Below are positions 26,756 to 34,842 of a DNA stretch of 64,000 nt, piece by piece; the stretch's first letter is position 1, and every line of letters starts with the position of its first letter. The stretch covers positions 1 to 64,000 of the forward strand of contig NZ_FXTE01000003.1 of assembly GCF_900182615.1 (NCBI RefSeq), read 5' to 3'. A model generated the notes under the pieces. That model did not search any database, was not told where the DNA came from, and saw only the letters and a list, made by a program, of their open reading frames with translations. The DNA is from Ruegeria faecimaris. GTDB lineage: Bacteria > Pseudomonadota > Alphaproteobacteria > Rhodobacterales > Rhodobacteraceae. A program made the translations under genes and the position numbers.

Positions 26756-27133
26756 CTACTTCGGCAACATGAAGAACTCTTCAAGTACAATTTTCCCATC
26801 TGCTACCGAATAAACTGCGATCTCGCTCAAGGTCATGTGTTGCCCTGTAGCCTTCTGCGTTACGTTAACCTTATATCGTACACCGAAGCGGTTTGGGGGA
26901 TGAACATAGGGGCCATCCACGTCGAATTCGACGATTTCATGAGCTGCCAGCCAGTCCTCTCTTTTTCCCTTGATAGCATCCCGGCCCTTGGTAATGCGAA
27001 ACTGTCGAACCGGAGGCACAACCGCCTCAATAGATTGAGCGTTTTCTGCATACATTTCACCAACGTTTGCAAGACCTCTGCGATCCCGCATTGCCTGAAC
27101 GAATGTTCGTCCAATCTCGACTAATTCTTCCAT
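26756..27133 (-). CDS. SnoaL/NTF2-like protein
   Basis: A 125-residue single-domain protein with the cone-shaped NTF2-like fold. It has an N-terminal helix pair (EELVEIGRTFVQAMRDR...MYAENAQSIEA), then strands ending in IVEFDVDGPYV and DGKIVLEEFFMLP. SnoaL-like proteins are small cyclases, isomerases or stress proteins; no catalytic residue can be assigned here. Monocistronic, with an exact FNR-type box 53 bases upstream, so expression at low oxygen is likely. Confidence 0.75.
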   Translation of the reverse strand: MEELVEIGRTFVQAMRDRRGLANVGEMYAENAQSIEAVVPPVRQFRITKGRDAIKGKREDWLAAHEIVEFDVDGPYVHPPNRFGVRYKVNVTQKATGQHMTLSEIAVYSVADGKIVLEEFFMLPK

Positions 27134-27185
27134 AATAGCCCCCCAATTTCAGCCTCAACTGTATCACATCTTACCTTTGCCAATC

Positions 27186-27199
27186 TTGACAGGGATCAA
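27186..27199 (-). promoter_or_regulatory. FNR-type box upstream of the SnoaL-like gene
   Basis: TTGACAGGGATCAA fits TTGA-N6-TCAA exactly. It ends 53 bases before the SnoaL-like start, the position expected for a class II FNR promoter. Confidence 0.7.
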
Positions 27200-27377
27200 T
27201 AAAATTAGATGTTCGCGAAGGATTCAGATCAGGATCGAGAGGACGACTTGCACAGTGGAAATGAGCGGCCCAATTCCCGGCGCCGTCTTCAGCCAGTGCG
27301 CTATTAGACAACGCCTTCAGAACCAACTGTTTCCGTTCATTTCGCTCCGGTCGGTGCTTAAATCGAAGAAGCGGATC

Positions 27378-28163
27378 TTACCGATTTGTTCCGCCAAGAT
27401 AAGCAAACCAATAGGCCAAGGCAACTCCTCCCGCCCCGCCGACAATGTTACCCAGAGTGACCCATAGCAGATTGGCCGCCGCTGCGAAAACCGGCACGGT
27501 TGCTCCCGCTGCCCAGCCCTGCGGGAAGAAATACATGTTCGCAATCGAATGCTCGAGCCCCAGCAGCACAAATGCTGAGACGGGCCACAAGACCGCTAGA
27601 ATTTTTCCAGCGACGCTGCGGGCGGCGAAGGACAGCCATACGGCAAGGCAAACCAGCCCGTTGCACAATGCGCCGCGGGCGAAAGCCTCCATCGGTTCCA
27701 ACCCCGCTTTGGCATCGGCTACCCTTATGGCAGTGCTACCCATCGGCCCATCAAGCAAGCCGGTCAGGGCGAAAGCTAATGCAAGCACAACGGCACCCAC
27801 GAAGTTACCAACGTAGACGATACCCCAACTTCGGAACAGCAGCCGCAGCGGTATCTTGCGATCGACCGCTGCTATCACCATCAGAACATTGCCGGTGAAT
27901 AATTCTGCACCACCTGCGATCACCAGGATAAGGCCCAGGGAAAACACTGCTCCTCCCAGAACGCGGATCGGCCCTGAAGCGCTGTCTGCCCCCGTGACCG
28001 CCATCGTATAGGCCGCTGCGCCAAACCCTATGAATGCTCCAGCCAGCATCGCAAGAACGAACATGGGTGCTAGTGGCAGCTTTGCCTTTGCGATCCCGGC
28101 AGTCTCAACTAACGTTGCAATTTCAGCGGGTTTATGAGCATCGAACAGGGCCGGGGGGTTCAT
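27378..28163 (-). CDS. Formate/nitrite transporter family protein (FocA/NirC)
   Basis: A 261-residue FNT protein with six helices. Visible marks are the second-helix region MLAGAFIGFGAAAYTMAV, the conserved GGAELFTGN segment after helix 3, and the CNGLVCLAVW re-entrant segment. It should pass formate, nitrite or hydrosulphide as a pentameric channel. The ATG at 28163 (TGGAGCG upstream) is preferred over a TTG seven codons earlier. It lies downstream of a Usp gene controlled by an FNR-type box. H2S, formate or nitrite transport would all fit a low-oxygen set. Confidence 0.9.
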   Translation of the reverse strand: MNPPALFDAHKPAEIATLVETAGIAKAKLPLAPMFVLAMLAGAFIGFGAAAYTMAVTGADSASGPIRVLGGAVFSLGLILVIAGGAELFTGNVLMVIAAVDRKIPLRLLFRSWGIVYVGNFVGAVVLALAFALTGLLDGPMGSTAIRVADAKAGLEPMEAFARGALCNGLVCLAVWLSFAARSVAGKILAVLWPVSAFVLLGLEHSIANMYFFPQGWAAGATVPVFAAAANLLWVTLGNIVGGAGGVALAYWFAYLGGTNR

Positions 28164-28418
28164 GTGGCGCTCCAGAGTTTGCACGAGTTTACGTAGCAGG
28201 AAGTTTAAGCCTGTCTTCTGACCTTGAACTAACGCGCAAATAAAACCGGAAGCCTATCTGTTCCCTCTGAGTTCGGATAGTTCCACCTAACACAGTTTGG
28301 CGCGCGGTCATGGCCATAGGTACCCATGAGGTCCACTTCAGCTTCCGCTTTTGCGAGATCTCAACGCAGAACTTTTCGATCCTCATCGTTTAGCGCCGAT
28401 TGGGGCCAAGTTCGAAAT

Positions 28419-28865
28419 TCAGGCAACGGTTAAAACAGCACAAGTGGCATTCCGACTGATGCCTAGAGAGGTGCTCCCTTGAATTAGGCTACCAATGCTT
28501 CCCAATCCACGGCGACCCGTCACAATCAGGTCAGCTTTGCATTGCTCGGCACATGCGATGATCTGGTCGACGGGGTCTCCGCGTTGGGTATGCGTTTGCG
28601 AAACCGTCTGATTGTACTCTTCGACAATCTCTCTACCAGCGGAAATAATCTTGTTTGCTGCCTGCTGCACCTCTTCGTCTGAAGGCATTGTCGTGATGGC
28701 GTGATAGCCAGCCAATGCGCCCATTGCGAACGCCACGGTTTGGGGCTGAGGTGTATGAACAAGGTGAATTTGGGAGCCATATTTGCTTGAAATATCACAG
28801 GCAACGCGCAGAGCTGCTTCTGACGCCTCAGATCCATCCAAGCCAACTACGATCTTTTTGAACAT
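28419..28865 (-). CDS. Universal stress protein with ATP-binding loop
   Basis: A 148-residue Usp domain. It begins FKKIVVGLDGSEASEAALR (Asp in strand 1). It keeps the full nucleotide loop G-x2-G-x9-G-S/T as GRRGLGSIGSLIQGSTS, so unlike the other Usp in this window it should bind ATP. It is first in the direction of FocA (256 bases apart, same strand) and has a TTGA-N6-TCAA box 56 bases upstream. Usp genes under FnrL are common in this group. Confidence 0.92.
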   Translation of the reverse strand: MFKKIVVGLDGSEASEAALRVACDISSKYGSQIHLVHTPQPQTVAFAMGALAGYHAITTMPSDEEVQQAANKIISAGREIVEEYNQTVSQTHTQRGDPVDQIIACAEQCKADLIVTGRRGLGSIGSLIQGSTSLGISRNATCAVLTVA

Positions 28866-28920
28866 GTTGCACTCCCTCCTTAGTGAGGGGTTAGTATGGG
28901 CGAGCTTGAAGTAGTTAACT

Positions 28921-28934
28921 TTGACTCAAATCAA
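28921..28934 (-). promoter_or_regulatory. FNR-type box upstream of the Usp gene
   Basis: TTGACTCAAATCAA fits TTGA-N6-TCAA exactly and ends 56 bases before the Usp start codon. Confidence 0.7.
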
Positions 28935-29243
28935 CACTTTTCACTGCAGGTTCGAGCGTAGTCGTCCGTCTATTTCTAGAAGATACACGGTAACTGAACC
29001 AATTTTAAAGAATGTTAGGAGTTGCAAACGGGTCATCCCAAAGGGGCAACAGCGCATAATTATTGCGAAAAACCTCGCGCAGACGCTGCATTTTTTCAAA
29101 GGGTATCAAGTTAAGACCAATGATAAAGATCAAGGGAAATGGCGAGAAGAATTGCTATTAGGGACGTGCGTTTCAGTTCGTTTGGCAAGGTTGGCAGATT
29201 GCCCACGACATGAGATTCAATCTTATTTCTGGGGAATACAACG
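28935..29243. other. Divergent intergenic region
   Basis: No gene. It separates the Usp gene from the small membrane protein and holds one FNR-like site for each direction (28921 and 29120). Confidence 0.5.
29120..29133 (+). promoter_or_regulatory. FNR-like box upstream of a small membrane protein
   Basis: ATGATAAAGATCAA matches TTGAT-N4-ATCAA at all but the first base. It ends about 110 bases before the downstream start. Confidence 0.5.
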
Positions 29244-29624
29244 ATGCCTTCCTCTCCGCCTTGGGTTCGCCCAGTTACGATAGCCGCAGTACTCTTTGGT
29301 CTCCTGACCATTTTCTCAGGAGGAACAGCCCTGTTTGGGGGTGCTGCTGCCAGAGCTGCAGTCGGAGATGCAGTTCTATTCGTGCTTTGGTTCAATTTTC
29401 TGGCTGGATTTATCTATTTGCTAGGCGCTTTGGCGCTCTATAAATCCACAATCTGGGCACAACGAATTGCCTGGTTGCTTGGCTTATCTACACTATTGGT
29501 GTTCGTTGTTCTGATACTAGTGGCACTTAGTGGAACGCCGTTTGAATGGCGAACGGTCGGCGCAATGACCATACGCAGTGCATTCTGGTTAACTGTAGCT
29601 TTCGCGCTTTCCAAAACCGCATAA
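29244..29624 (+). CDS. Small four-helix membrane protein
   Basis: A 126-residue protein with four predicted membrane helices (about 11-35, 42-64, 72-95 and 103-123), connected by very short loops, and no charged site that suggests a catalyst. No family recognised beyond unknown integral membrane protein. GGGGAA lies 9 bases before the ATG. It stands in the low-oxygen cluster behind an FNR-like box, followed by the decayed flavodoxin gene on the same strand. Confidence 0.7.
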   Translation: MPSSPPWVRPVTIAAVLFGLLTIFSGGTALFGGAAARAAVGDAVLFVLWFNFLAGFIYLLGALALYKSTIWAQRIAWLLGLSTLLVFVVLILVALSGTPFEWRTVGAMTIRSAFWLTVAFALSKTA

Positions 29625-29678
29625 GCCAGCCAATGGGTGCCTCACCCGCGCCCAAATAACTTGGCAAGACAGGCACTT

Positions 29679-29692
29679 TTGATTGGGATCAA
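29679..29692 (+). promoter_or_regulatory. Perfect FNR box upstream of the flavodoxin relic
   Basis: TTGATTGGGATCAA is a perfect TTGAT-N4-ATCAA palindrome, ending 65 bases before the ATG at 29758. It is the strongest of the FNR-type sites in this cluster. Confidence 0.8.
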
Positions 29693-29757
29693 GGGCCGAA
29701 GCGAGCTGTTTCGACATAGTTGGTGCGTTTTTCGAACCGATTTGCAGGAGGATCGGA

Positions 29758-29910
29758 ATGACTGTGCTGATTGCCTACGGTACCCTAGAAGGCCAAACGG
29801 CTAAGATTGCGCATTTTATCAACGATGTGGTCAGAGAAACTAGCTACGAAACGAAGCTGATCAACGCCAGCGGTCACCCCCGCTGTCTGTCTCAGTGGCA
29901 GCTTGAATAG
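29758..29910 (+). pseudogene. Flavodoxin-domain protein, truncated/frameshifted
   Basis: From the ATG at 29758, after a strong AGGAGG site, the frame encodes 50 residues. They begin MTVLIAYGTLEGQTAKIAHF, the FMN phosphate-binding loop T/S-x-x-G-x-T of a flavodoxin or HemG-like protoporphyrinogen oxidase. After about 40 residues similarity stops and the frame ends at 29910. A roughly 50-codon continuation in another frame (to about 30030) has no clear flavodoxin features. The rest of a 150-180 residue protein is missing. Promoter and ribosome site still look functional. Confidence 0.65.
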
Positions 29911-30733
29911 CACCTTGGTCGACAGGCAGAATTGGATCGCCGCATTCGAAAAGACCGGCTGTGACAAGGCCGACCTTCGTGTGCCGCGAGCCAGGTCATG
30001 TCCTTGTCCAGCCAGACAAGAAGTGAGCCGCGCTCCTTAGGCGCAGCATTGTAGTCGGACCAATTCGTGACGCGTTAACGGGCGGAAGATGGCTTACTCA
30101 TCCACACCGTTTAACCTTATGGATTCGCGTTGTGAATCCCTTGCTGCGAGAGATATGCAACAACGCCCGTGTTCGTGAGAACATAGCGGTCTAACTATCA
30201 GAAGGTCATTTAAGATGAGATTGATACTCGCGATTTTGCTTCCGTTTGTGGTGTTCTTCACGATCCAACGCCCTTTTCTGCCTGCTCTGCGTATTCCCAG
30301 TGAATTGTCGCGTGAATCCCAATAAAGTTGCCGCCCAATCTTGTTGACAACGTGCATCCAGACCGATGGCCTCCAATCGCCGTGCCACAGGCTACTTGGC
30401 AGTAAGGCCACACGGCAGACTTTCGCCGCGCTTGCATCAACAAGCCCTACAAACGGCGGCAATAGCATCTGAAGCGGACTTTTAATCCAAGATGCAGTGG
30501 TGTGGAGCTTTGGACAGTGGCCATGCCGGACAAAGCCGCCATCGGGAAATAAAATCAAAAATGGAAGCATTTCCTTATACGGCGGTCAATGCCCCCTCCC
30601 AATTTGTCCACTCATACGCAACAACATTAACCGAACGTGAACAATGTATTCTCAGAGTGTTCAACCGTTATCGTTCATACTTCCTTACTCAGGGCCGATC
30701 AATGCGTGCCCGGATGCACTGAAGGGGAACAGC
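29911..30733. other. Long region without a clear gene
   Basis: About 820 bp with no ORF I can support. A 158-codon minus-strand frame (30094-30570) has a poor ribosome site and no domain. The first 100 bases may be remains of the flavodoxin gene. Confidence 0.45.
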
Positions 30734-30919
30734 ATGATCAATACTGCCAATGAGGGTGCGCCTAGCATTCCTACAGCAATGCAATCCTCGCGCACCGTCT
30801 CAGGCGGTGAAATGTCAAACATCACGAATTCGAGCAACGGTCGCTTCCCTCCTATCGAAAATGCACTGTCTGAAATTATCAACAATAAGCGACTAGAAGA
30901 GGCAAAACGGGGCGTCTGA
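30734..30919 (+). CDS. Small hypothetical protein
   Basis: A 61-residue soluble polar protein rich in Asn/Ser/Glu (MINTANEGAPSIPTAM...FPPIENALSEIINNKR...). AAGGGGA lies 6 bases before the ATG, and a strong hairpin terminator 60 bases after the stop supports a real transcription unit. No family recognised, no signal peptide and no helix-turn-helix that I can see. Confidence 0.5.
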   Translation: MINTANEGAPSIPTAMQSSRTVSGGEMSNITNSSNGRFPPIENALSEIINNKRLEEAKRGV

Positions 30920-30978
30920 TCTCTCAACAGAACGTCTGCGTATATCCCAAGTCACGTGGTGTTGTCTGGGATGTAGTG

Positions 30979-31009
30979 AAACCCGCTCCGGATCGGAGCG
31001 GGTTTTTTT
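30979..31009 (+). terminator. Strong Rho-independent terminator
   Basis: A perfect 12-bp stem, AAACCCGCTCCG (30979-30990) with CGGAGCGGGTTT (30994-31005), has a 3-base loop GAT and a T tract. It closes the small-ORF transcript. The minus-strand GN-rich gene ends at 31085 and may also use it. Confidence 0.93.
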
Positions 31010-31084
31010 ATTTGTGATGTTGTTATGCCTGCTGGCTCGGGTCTATTTGACCTGATGATTGATTGGACAATCAGCAATCAGCAA

Positions 31085-32083
31085 TCAGCTATCAAGACCA
31101 AGCAGAGTTTTTACGGCAGCTTCGACCTCATCCGTCACAGGCTTGTTGGCGGCAGCCTCCAACGCTTCACGCTCGGTCTGCGGTTGATTTTCTACAGCCT
31201 CAGTCAGCGCATCGACTTCTGCCACCGTATCGTTGTAGTCGACCGCAGCCTGCCGTTCGGCGCCTAGGTCTTCGGCCGTATCGAGGGCTCCCTGAAGTTC
31301 GTTATTGGCGTCCTTAAGCTCTGCTTCTATATCCGGATCTGTGCCCCCGGCATCGGCAAGAGCGTCCTCAAGCTCGTTCACGCGATCCTGCTTCTCCTGA
31401 ACATCTGTCAGAGCCGCATCAAGGTCCTCTTCGATCTCAGAGACCGGGCGGTCCGGCGGGGTCATGCCATCCAGCTGTGCCTGTGTTTCCGCAAGCTCCT
31501 CACGCAATTCATCTCCGGCCAGAACCGCGTCACGAAATGCGGCGATGCGGCCCACACGGGAATTAGGAGAGGCGTTCTTGAGAGCATTCTCATTAGCGTT
31601 GGCGGCGTTCAGTGCGCCTAGTTCAGATGGGTGCACGCCCAGCAGATCCGCCATCTTGTACCCTTTCGGTTTCGGGGCGGGGCGAATTGCTTTGGTCACC
31701 TGATCCACTGGTTGACTTTTGCGTACGGTCTTTACGGCTGTGGATTTGGCTTTGGTCTTTTTGCCCCCAAACAGGTCTTTCAAGGAAAACTTGTTTTTTC
31801 CCGATGACTTTGACTTACCCGCGTTGGAAGATTTCCGGTTAGATTTTCCGGCCGCTTTATCACTATCGCTAATGGACGCACCAGATCCGCCATTACCGTT
31901 TCCACCACCATTGCCGTTTCCACCGCCGTTGCCATTGCCGCCGCCGTTTCCGTTACCGCCGCCGTTGCCCCCTTTGGCATAAGCAGCATCAGGAAACGCG
32001 ACAGCTCCGACAATCGCGGTCGAGCCCAGCAGGGCGATGGCAATAGCAGAGGCTTTTAGCAGGTTGATCGGTTTGGTGTTCAT
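31085..32083 (-). CDS. Secreted Gly/Asn-rich coiled-coil protein
   Basis: A 332-residue exported protein of no named family. A signal peptide (1-36, ending DAAYAKGG) is followed by GGNGNG repeats (37-66), then a basic Ser/Lys segment (74-135). A central part, YKMADLLGVHPSELGALNAANANENAL, resembles a motif found in several roseobacter secreted proteins. Last comes a long acidic coiled coil (190-310), rich in Glu/Asp/Ala. It is transcribed away from a PepSY-like protein that has a very similar Gly/Asn tail, across about 200 bp containing candidate regulator sites. Confidence 0.75.
   Translation of the reverse strand: MNTKPINLLKASAIAIALLGSTAIVGAVAFPDAAYAKGGNGGGNGNGGGNGNGGGNGNGGGNGNGGSGASISDSDKAAGKSNRKSSNAGKSKSSGKNKFSLKDLFGGKKTKAKSTAVKTVRKSQPVDQVTKAIRPAPKPKGYKMADLLGVHPSELGALNAANANENALKNASPNSRVGRIAAFRDAVLAGDELREELAETQAQLDGMTPPDRPVSEIEEDLDAALTDVQEKQDRVNELEDALADAGGTDPDIEAELKDANNELQGALDTAEDLGAERQAAVDYNDTVAEVDALTEAVENQPQTEREALEAAANKPVTDEVEAAVKTLLGLDS
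31886..31975 (-). repeat. Gly-Gly-Asn coding repeats
   Basis: Tandem units coding for GGN and GNG near the N-terminus of the secreted coiled-coil protein. The composition nearly matches the repeat at the C-terminus of the divergent PepSY-like protein (32676-32810), pointing to shared origin or function of the tails. Confidence 0.8.
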
Positions 32084-32152
32084 ATTGGTCCTCGTTCGTC
32101 AGGTGCGATTCTTGTCTGTCACGGTAATCAGCGGCGAGCAGACGCAAAAACT

Positions 32153-32238
32153 GGGTGTCGAAAACAGAGTCCGACACCCCTGATCTAAACCCATCATCGT
32201 TGAACCCACGCGTAACTGGCTGTTCACCGTAGGTTCAC
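32153..32238. promoter_or_regulatory. Candidate regulator sites in the divergent promoter region
   Basis: A perfect inverted repeat, GGGTGTCG (32153-32160) and CGACACCC (32172-32179), is spaced by 11 bases. Two direct repeats GTTCAC at 32222-32227 and 32233-32238, 11 bp apart, are typical in spacing of OmpR/PhoP-family binding. Both lie between the two Gly/Asn-rich genes, next to an OmpR-type regulator gene. Binding is inferred. Confidence 0.45.
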
Positions 32239-32288
32239 ATAGAAATCGGTAGATTGAGCCGGCGTTTTCGCAGTAATGAGTGACAAGG

Positions 32289-32816
32289 ATGAAAAAGCTT
32301 ATTGCCATTGCCTGTCTACTTGCCTTTCTCCACCCCGGAGAGGGACAGGCTTCTGCACGTGAGTTGACGCAATCTGAGTTGCGCAAGGCGACAACCTCAG
32401 GCAGTGCCATTCGTTTGAAAAAAGTAATCAAAGGCGTTGAAAAGGCTTTTGGTGGAACGCCAGTTGACGCGCGCGCCTTTCAGGCTGACAGGCTATATTA
32501 CCGTATTCTCGTCAAGAAACCGGATGGTAAAATCGTCAGTGTCATCGTCAACGCTCAGACGGGTGTTGTTGTCTCCAACCGATCCGTCGTTGGCCGCCAG
32601 ATTTCTGAAGCTGCCCGCGCTGCGCCGGGTAAATCCGGCAAGGGCACTTCGCAGGGGAAATCTGCAAACAAAGGCAATAGCGGCGGTAACTCCGGTGGCA
32701 ATGGTGGCGGTAATTCCGGTGGTAACGGTGGTGGTAATTCCGGTGGCAACGGCGGCGGTAACGGCGGTGGTAACTCCGGTGGTAATGGCGGAGGTAACGG
32801 CGGGGGCAAAAAGTAA
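32289..32816 (+). CDS. Secreted PepSY-like protein with Gly/Asn-rich tail
   Basis: A 175-residue protein. A signal peptide (about 1-23) is followed by a PepSY-like domain with LYYRILVKKPDGKIVSVIVNAQTG at about 69-92, then a 45-residue tail of GGN/GGGNSGGN repeats ending KK. PepSY domains often act in the periplasm as inhibitors or sensors, and genes for them are commonly just upstream of PhoPQ-like two-component systems, as here (38 bases before the regulator). The ATG at 32289 gives the best signal peptide; a GTG at 32280 is possible. Confidence 0.78.
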   Translation: MKKLIAIACLLAFLHPGEGQASARELTQSELRKATTSGSAIRLKKVIKGVEKAFGGTPVDARAFQADRLYYRILVKKPDGKIVSVIVNAQTGVVVSNRSVVGRQISEAARAAPGKSGKGTSQGKSANKGNSGGNSGGNGGGNSGGNGGGNSGGNGGGNGGGNSGGNGGGNGGGKK

Positions 32817-32854
32817 TGGTTATACTTCCATTCGCTCGCCTATAGTCCCTAAGT

Positions 32855-33514
32855 ATGAGAGTATTGCTGGCAGAAGACGAACCGCACCTCTGCGAACAGA
32901 TCAAAAAACTCCTGAACGCAGAAGGCCGCGTTGTGGATGTCGCCAATAGTGGGCTCGACGCCCTGCATCTGGGTGCGACCGAACCATATGACATGATCAT
33001 CCTTGACCTCGGCCTTCCAGAGCGCGACGGCATTTCGATTCTGCGCGAATGGCGCAACGAGGGTGTCAAAACACCGGTGCTGATTCTGACTGCCCGCGAT
33101 GGCTGGAGCGAAAGGGTCGACGGCCTGGATGCGGGCGCAGATGACTATATGACCAAACCGTTCCACATGCCCGAACTGGCCGCGCGTGTTCGCGCCATCC
33201 TGCGACGGCAAAGTGGACAGCTGAATCCCGTGATTGAAATGGGAAACGTCATTCTGGATACCCGTAACGGCCGGGTGACAGCCGATGGCGTGCCGGTTGA
33301 CCTGACTGCTCAAGAAATCGCGGTGCTGACTTATCTGGCGCATAATTCTGGTCGGATGATTTCACGATCAGAACTTTCAGAGCATATCTATGAATACGAT
33401 GGAGACCGGGATTCGAACACCATCGCCGTATTTGTTACCCGTCTGCGCAAGAAACTTGGCACTGACCTGATCACAACGGTTCGGGGTCGTGGATATATGA
33501 TCGATTCGGCCTGA
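32855..33514 (+). CDS. OmpR/PhoP-family response regulator
   Basis: A 219-residue regulator. The receiver (1-115) has the acidic pair E7-D8, phosphoacceptor Asp51 (IILDLGLPERDG) and Lys101 (YMTKPFH). The winged helix at about 125-218 has LTAQEIAVLTYLAHNSGRMISRSEL and VTRLRKKLG...TVRGRGYMI. It overlaps the kinase start by one base (TGATG). It is of the PhoP/FeuP type. It is likely to control the divergent Gly/Asn-rich genes, by position and the 11-bp direct repeat upstream. Confidence 0.92.
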   Translation: MRVLLAEDEPHLCEQIKKLLNAEGRVVDVANSGLDALHLGATEPYDMIILDLGLPERDGISILREWRNEGVKTPVLILTARDGWSERVDGLDAGADDYMTKPFHMPELAARVRAILRRQSGQLNPVIEMGNVILDTRNGRVTADGVPVDLTAQEIAVLTYLAHNSGRMISRSELSEHIYEYDGDRDSNTIAVFVTRLRKKLGTDLITTVRGRGYMIDSA

Positions 33515-34842
33515 TGTTATCGCTGCGACAACGGGCATTGCTGGGGGGAATTGCATCTGGGGCAGTGTCTGTGGGCGTAGGTACACTGGCGGTTTTCTCA
33601 TACATTGATGCACGGGTGTCCAACCGGTTCGACTCTGCGCTGCTGGATCGTCACACACAGCTGGTTGTTGGGCTGAATGTCACAACCGAAAACCCGGATG
33701 CCCTACGGGATCTGATATTTGACCCGGCTTATGGCACCCCCTATTCCGGACGGTACTGGCAGGTCAGCAGCGCCGACGGTGTGGTCTTCACCTCTCGCTC
33801 GCTGTTTGATGAGGTCATCGCGGAACCTCCCGGTATTCCTGACATCCCCACACTCTGGGACACAAGCGGTCCGGAGAATGAAGTGCTGCGCAGCGCTTTT
33901 CAGAAGATCACTTATGAAGATGGCACGGTATGGGGCGTCAGCGTCGCCGAAAGTCAGGCTCAGCTCGTGGCCGAGCGGCGCGCGGCGCAGAAAAGCCTGC
34001 TGCCGGTGTTTGGCCTAGTTGGCCTGATCGGTTTAGCCGGCTCGTTGTTTCTGATTTCAGTTGTTCTGGGACCATTGCGAAAGCTGCGTACGGATGTGGC
34101 CCATCGCTGGGATCAGGATGAAGACCTTAGGCCAACAGATTACCCCGAAGAGGTCTCGCCATTGGTCGAGGACCTGAACCAGCTGCTGCGTCGGAACCGC
34201 GAGATCGTTTCGGGTTCGCGCCGCCAGGCCGCAGATCTGGCACACGCATTGAAAACTCCTACAGCCATATTGCGCAATGAACTTGTGACATTGTCCGACG
34301 CCGGAGCGGTGACAGATACCGCACAAGAGGCGCTGGACAGGATCGATGCTCAACTTGGTCGATCTCTGGCCAGGCTGCGGGCTTTGAACGCTGCGGACCT
34401 GACCCATTCGCGGACCGATCTGTCTAACTCCATCGAGCGCCTGGCGCGGCTGTTCTCGGCCATGGCGGACCGCGAAGGCAAATCGCTGCAGATTGATGGC
34501 GATCCGGGTCTTTGGGTGCGCATGGATACGCAGGACATCGAAGAGATTTTGGGCAACCTTCTGGACAACGCAGTCAAATGGTGTCGAAGCGCGGTACGGC
34601 TGACCGCGAAACGTAAGCAGAAATGCATCGAAATCAGTATCGAGGATGACGGACCCGGAATTTCGGAAGACGCCCACCGCGAAGCCTTGCGATCCGGCGG
34701 ACGACTGGACACCTCGGTCGTTGGCAGCGGGCTTGGGCTGGCGATCGCGGTCGACTTACTGAAAGCCTACGATGCCAGACTAGATCTGGACCGCTCTGAA
34801 TCGCTGGGTGGGTTGGTGTGTCGGATTGTGATCCCGACCTGA
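33514..34842 (+). CDS. PhoQ/FeuQ-like sensor histidine kinase
   Basis: A 442-residue inner-membrane kinase. TM1 at about 10-32, a periplasmic sensor of about 130 residues (33-163), TM2 about 164-187, a HAMP-like region, and a HisKA domain with His244 (DLAHALKTPTAIL). The HATPase domain shows an N box (EILGNLLDNAVKW), a G1 box (DDGPGIS) and a G2 box (VGSGLGLAIA). The H-A-L-K-T-P core is typical of the PhoQ group. It is coupled to the upstream regulator. The signal may be divalent cations or envelope stress, as in the family; not shown here. Confidence 0.92.
   Translation: MLSLRQRALLGGIASGAVSVGVGTLAVFSYIDARVSNRFDSALLDRHTQLVVGLNVTTENPDALRDLIFDPAYGTPYSGRYWQVSSADGVVFTSRSLFDEVIAEPPGIPDIPTLWDTSGPENEVLRSAFQKITYEDGTVWGVSVAESQAQLVAERRAAQKSLLPVFGLVGLIGLAGSLFLISVVLGPLRKLRTDVAHRWDQDEDLRPTDYPEEVSPLVEDLNQLLRRNREIVSGSRRQAADLAHALKTPTAILRNELVTLSDAGAVTDTAQEALDRIDAQLGRSLARLRALNAADLTHSRTDLSNSIERLARLFSAMADREGKSLQIDGDPGLWVRMDTQDIEEILGNLLDNAVKWCRSAVRLTAKRKQKCIEISIEDDGPGISEDAHREALRSGGRLDTSVVGSGLGLAIAVDLLKAYDARLDLDRSESLGGLVCRIVIPT

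Noticed and set aside
30094-30570. 158-codon minus-strand frame
   Set aside because: No domain or good start site; the overlapping alternative frames are equally featureless.
31719-31982. Pro/Leu-rich plus-strand frame
   Set aside because: Antisense reading of the Gly/Asn repeats.
32555-32809. Pro/Leu-rich minus-strand frame
   Set aside because: Antisense reading of the GGN tail of the PepSY-like protein.
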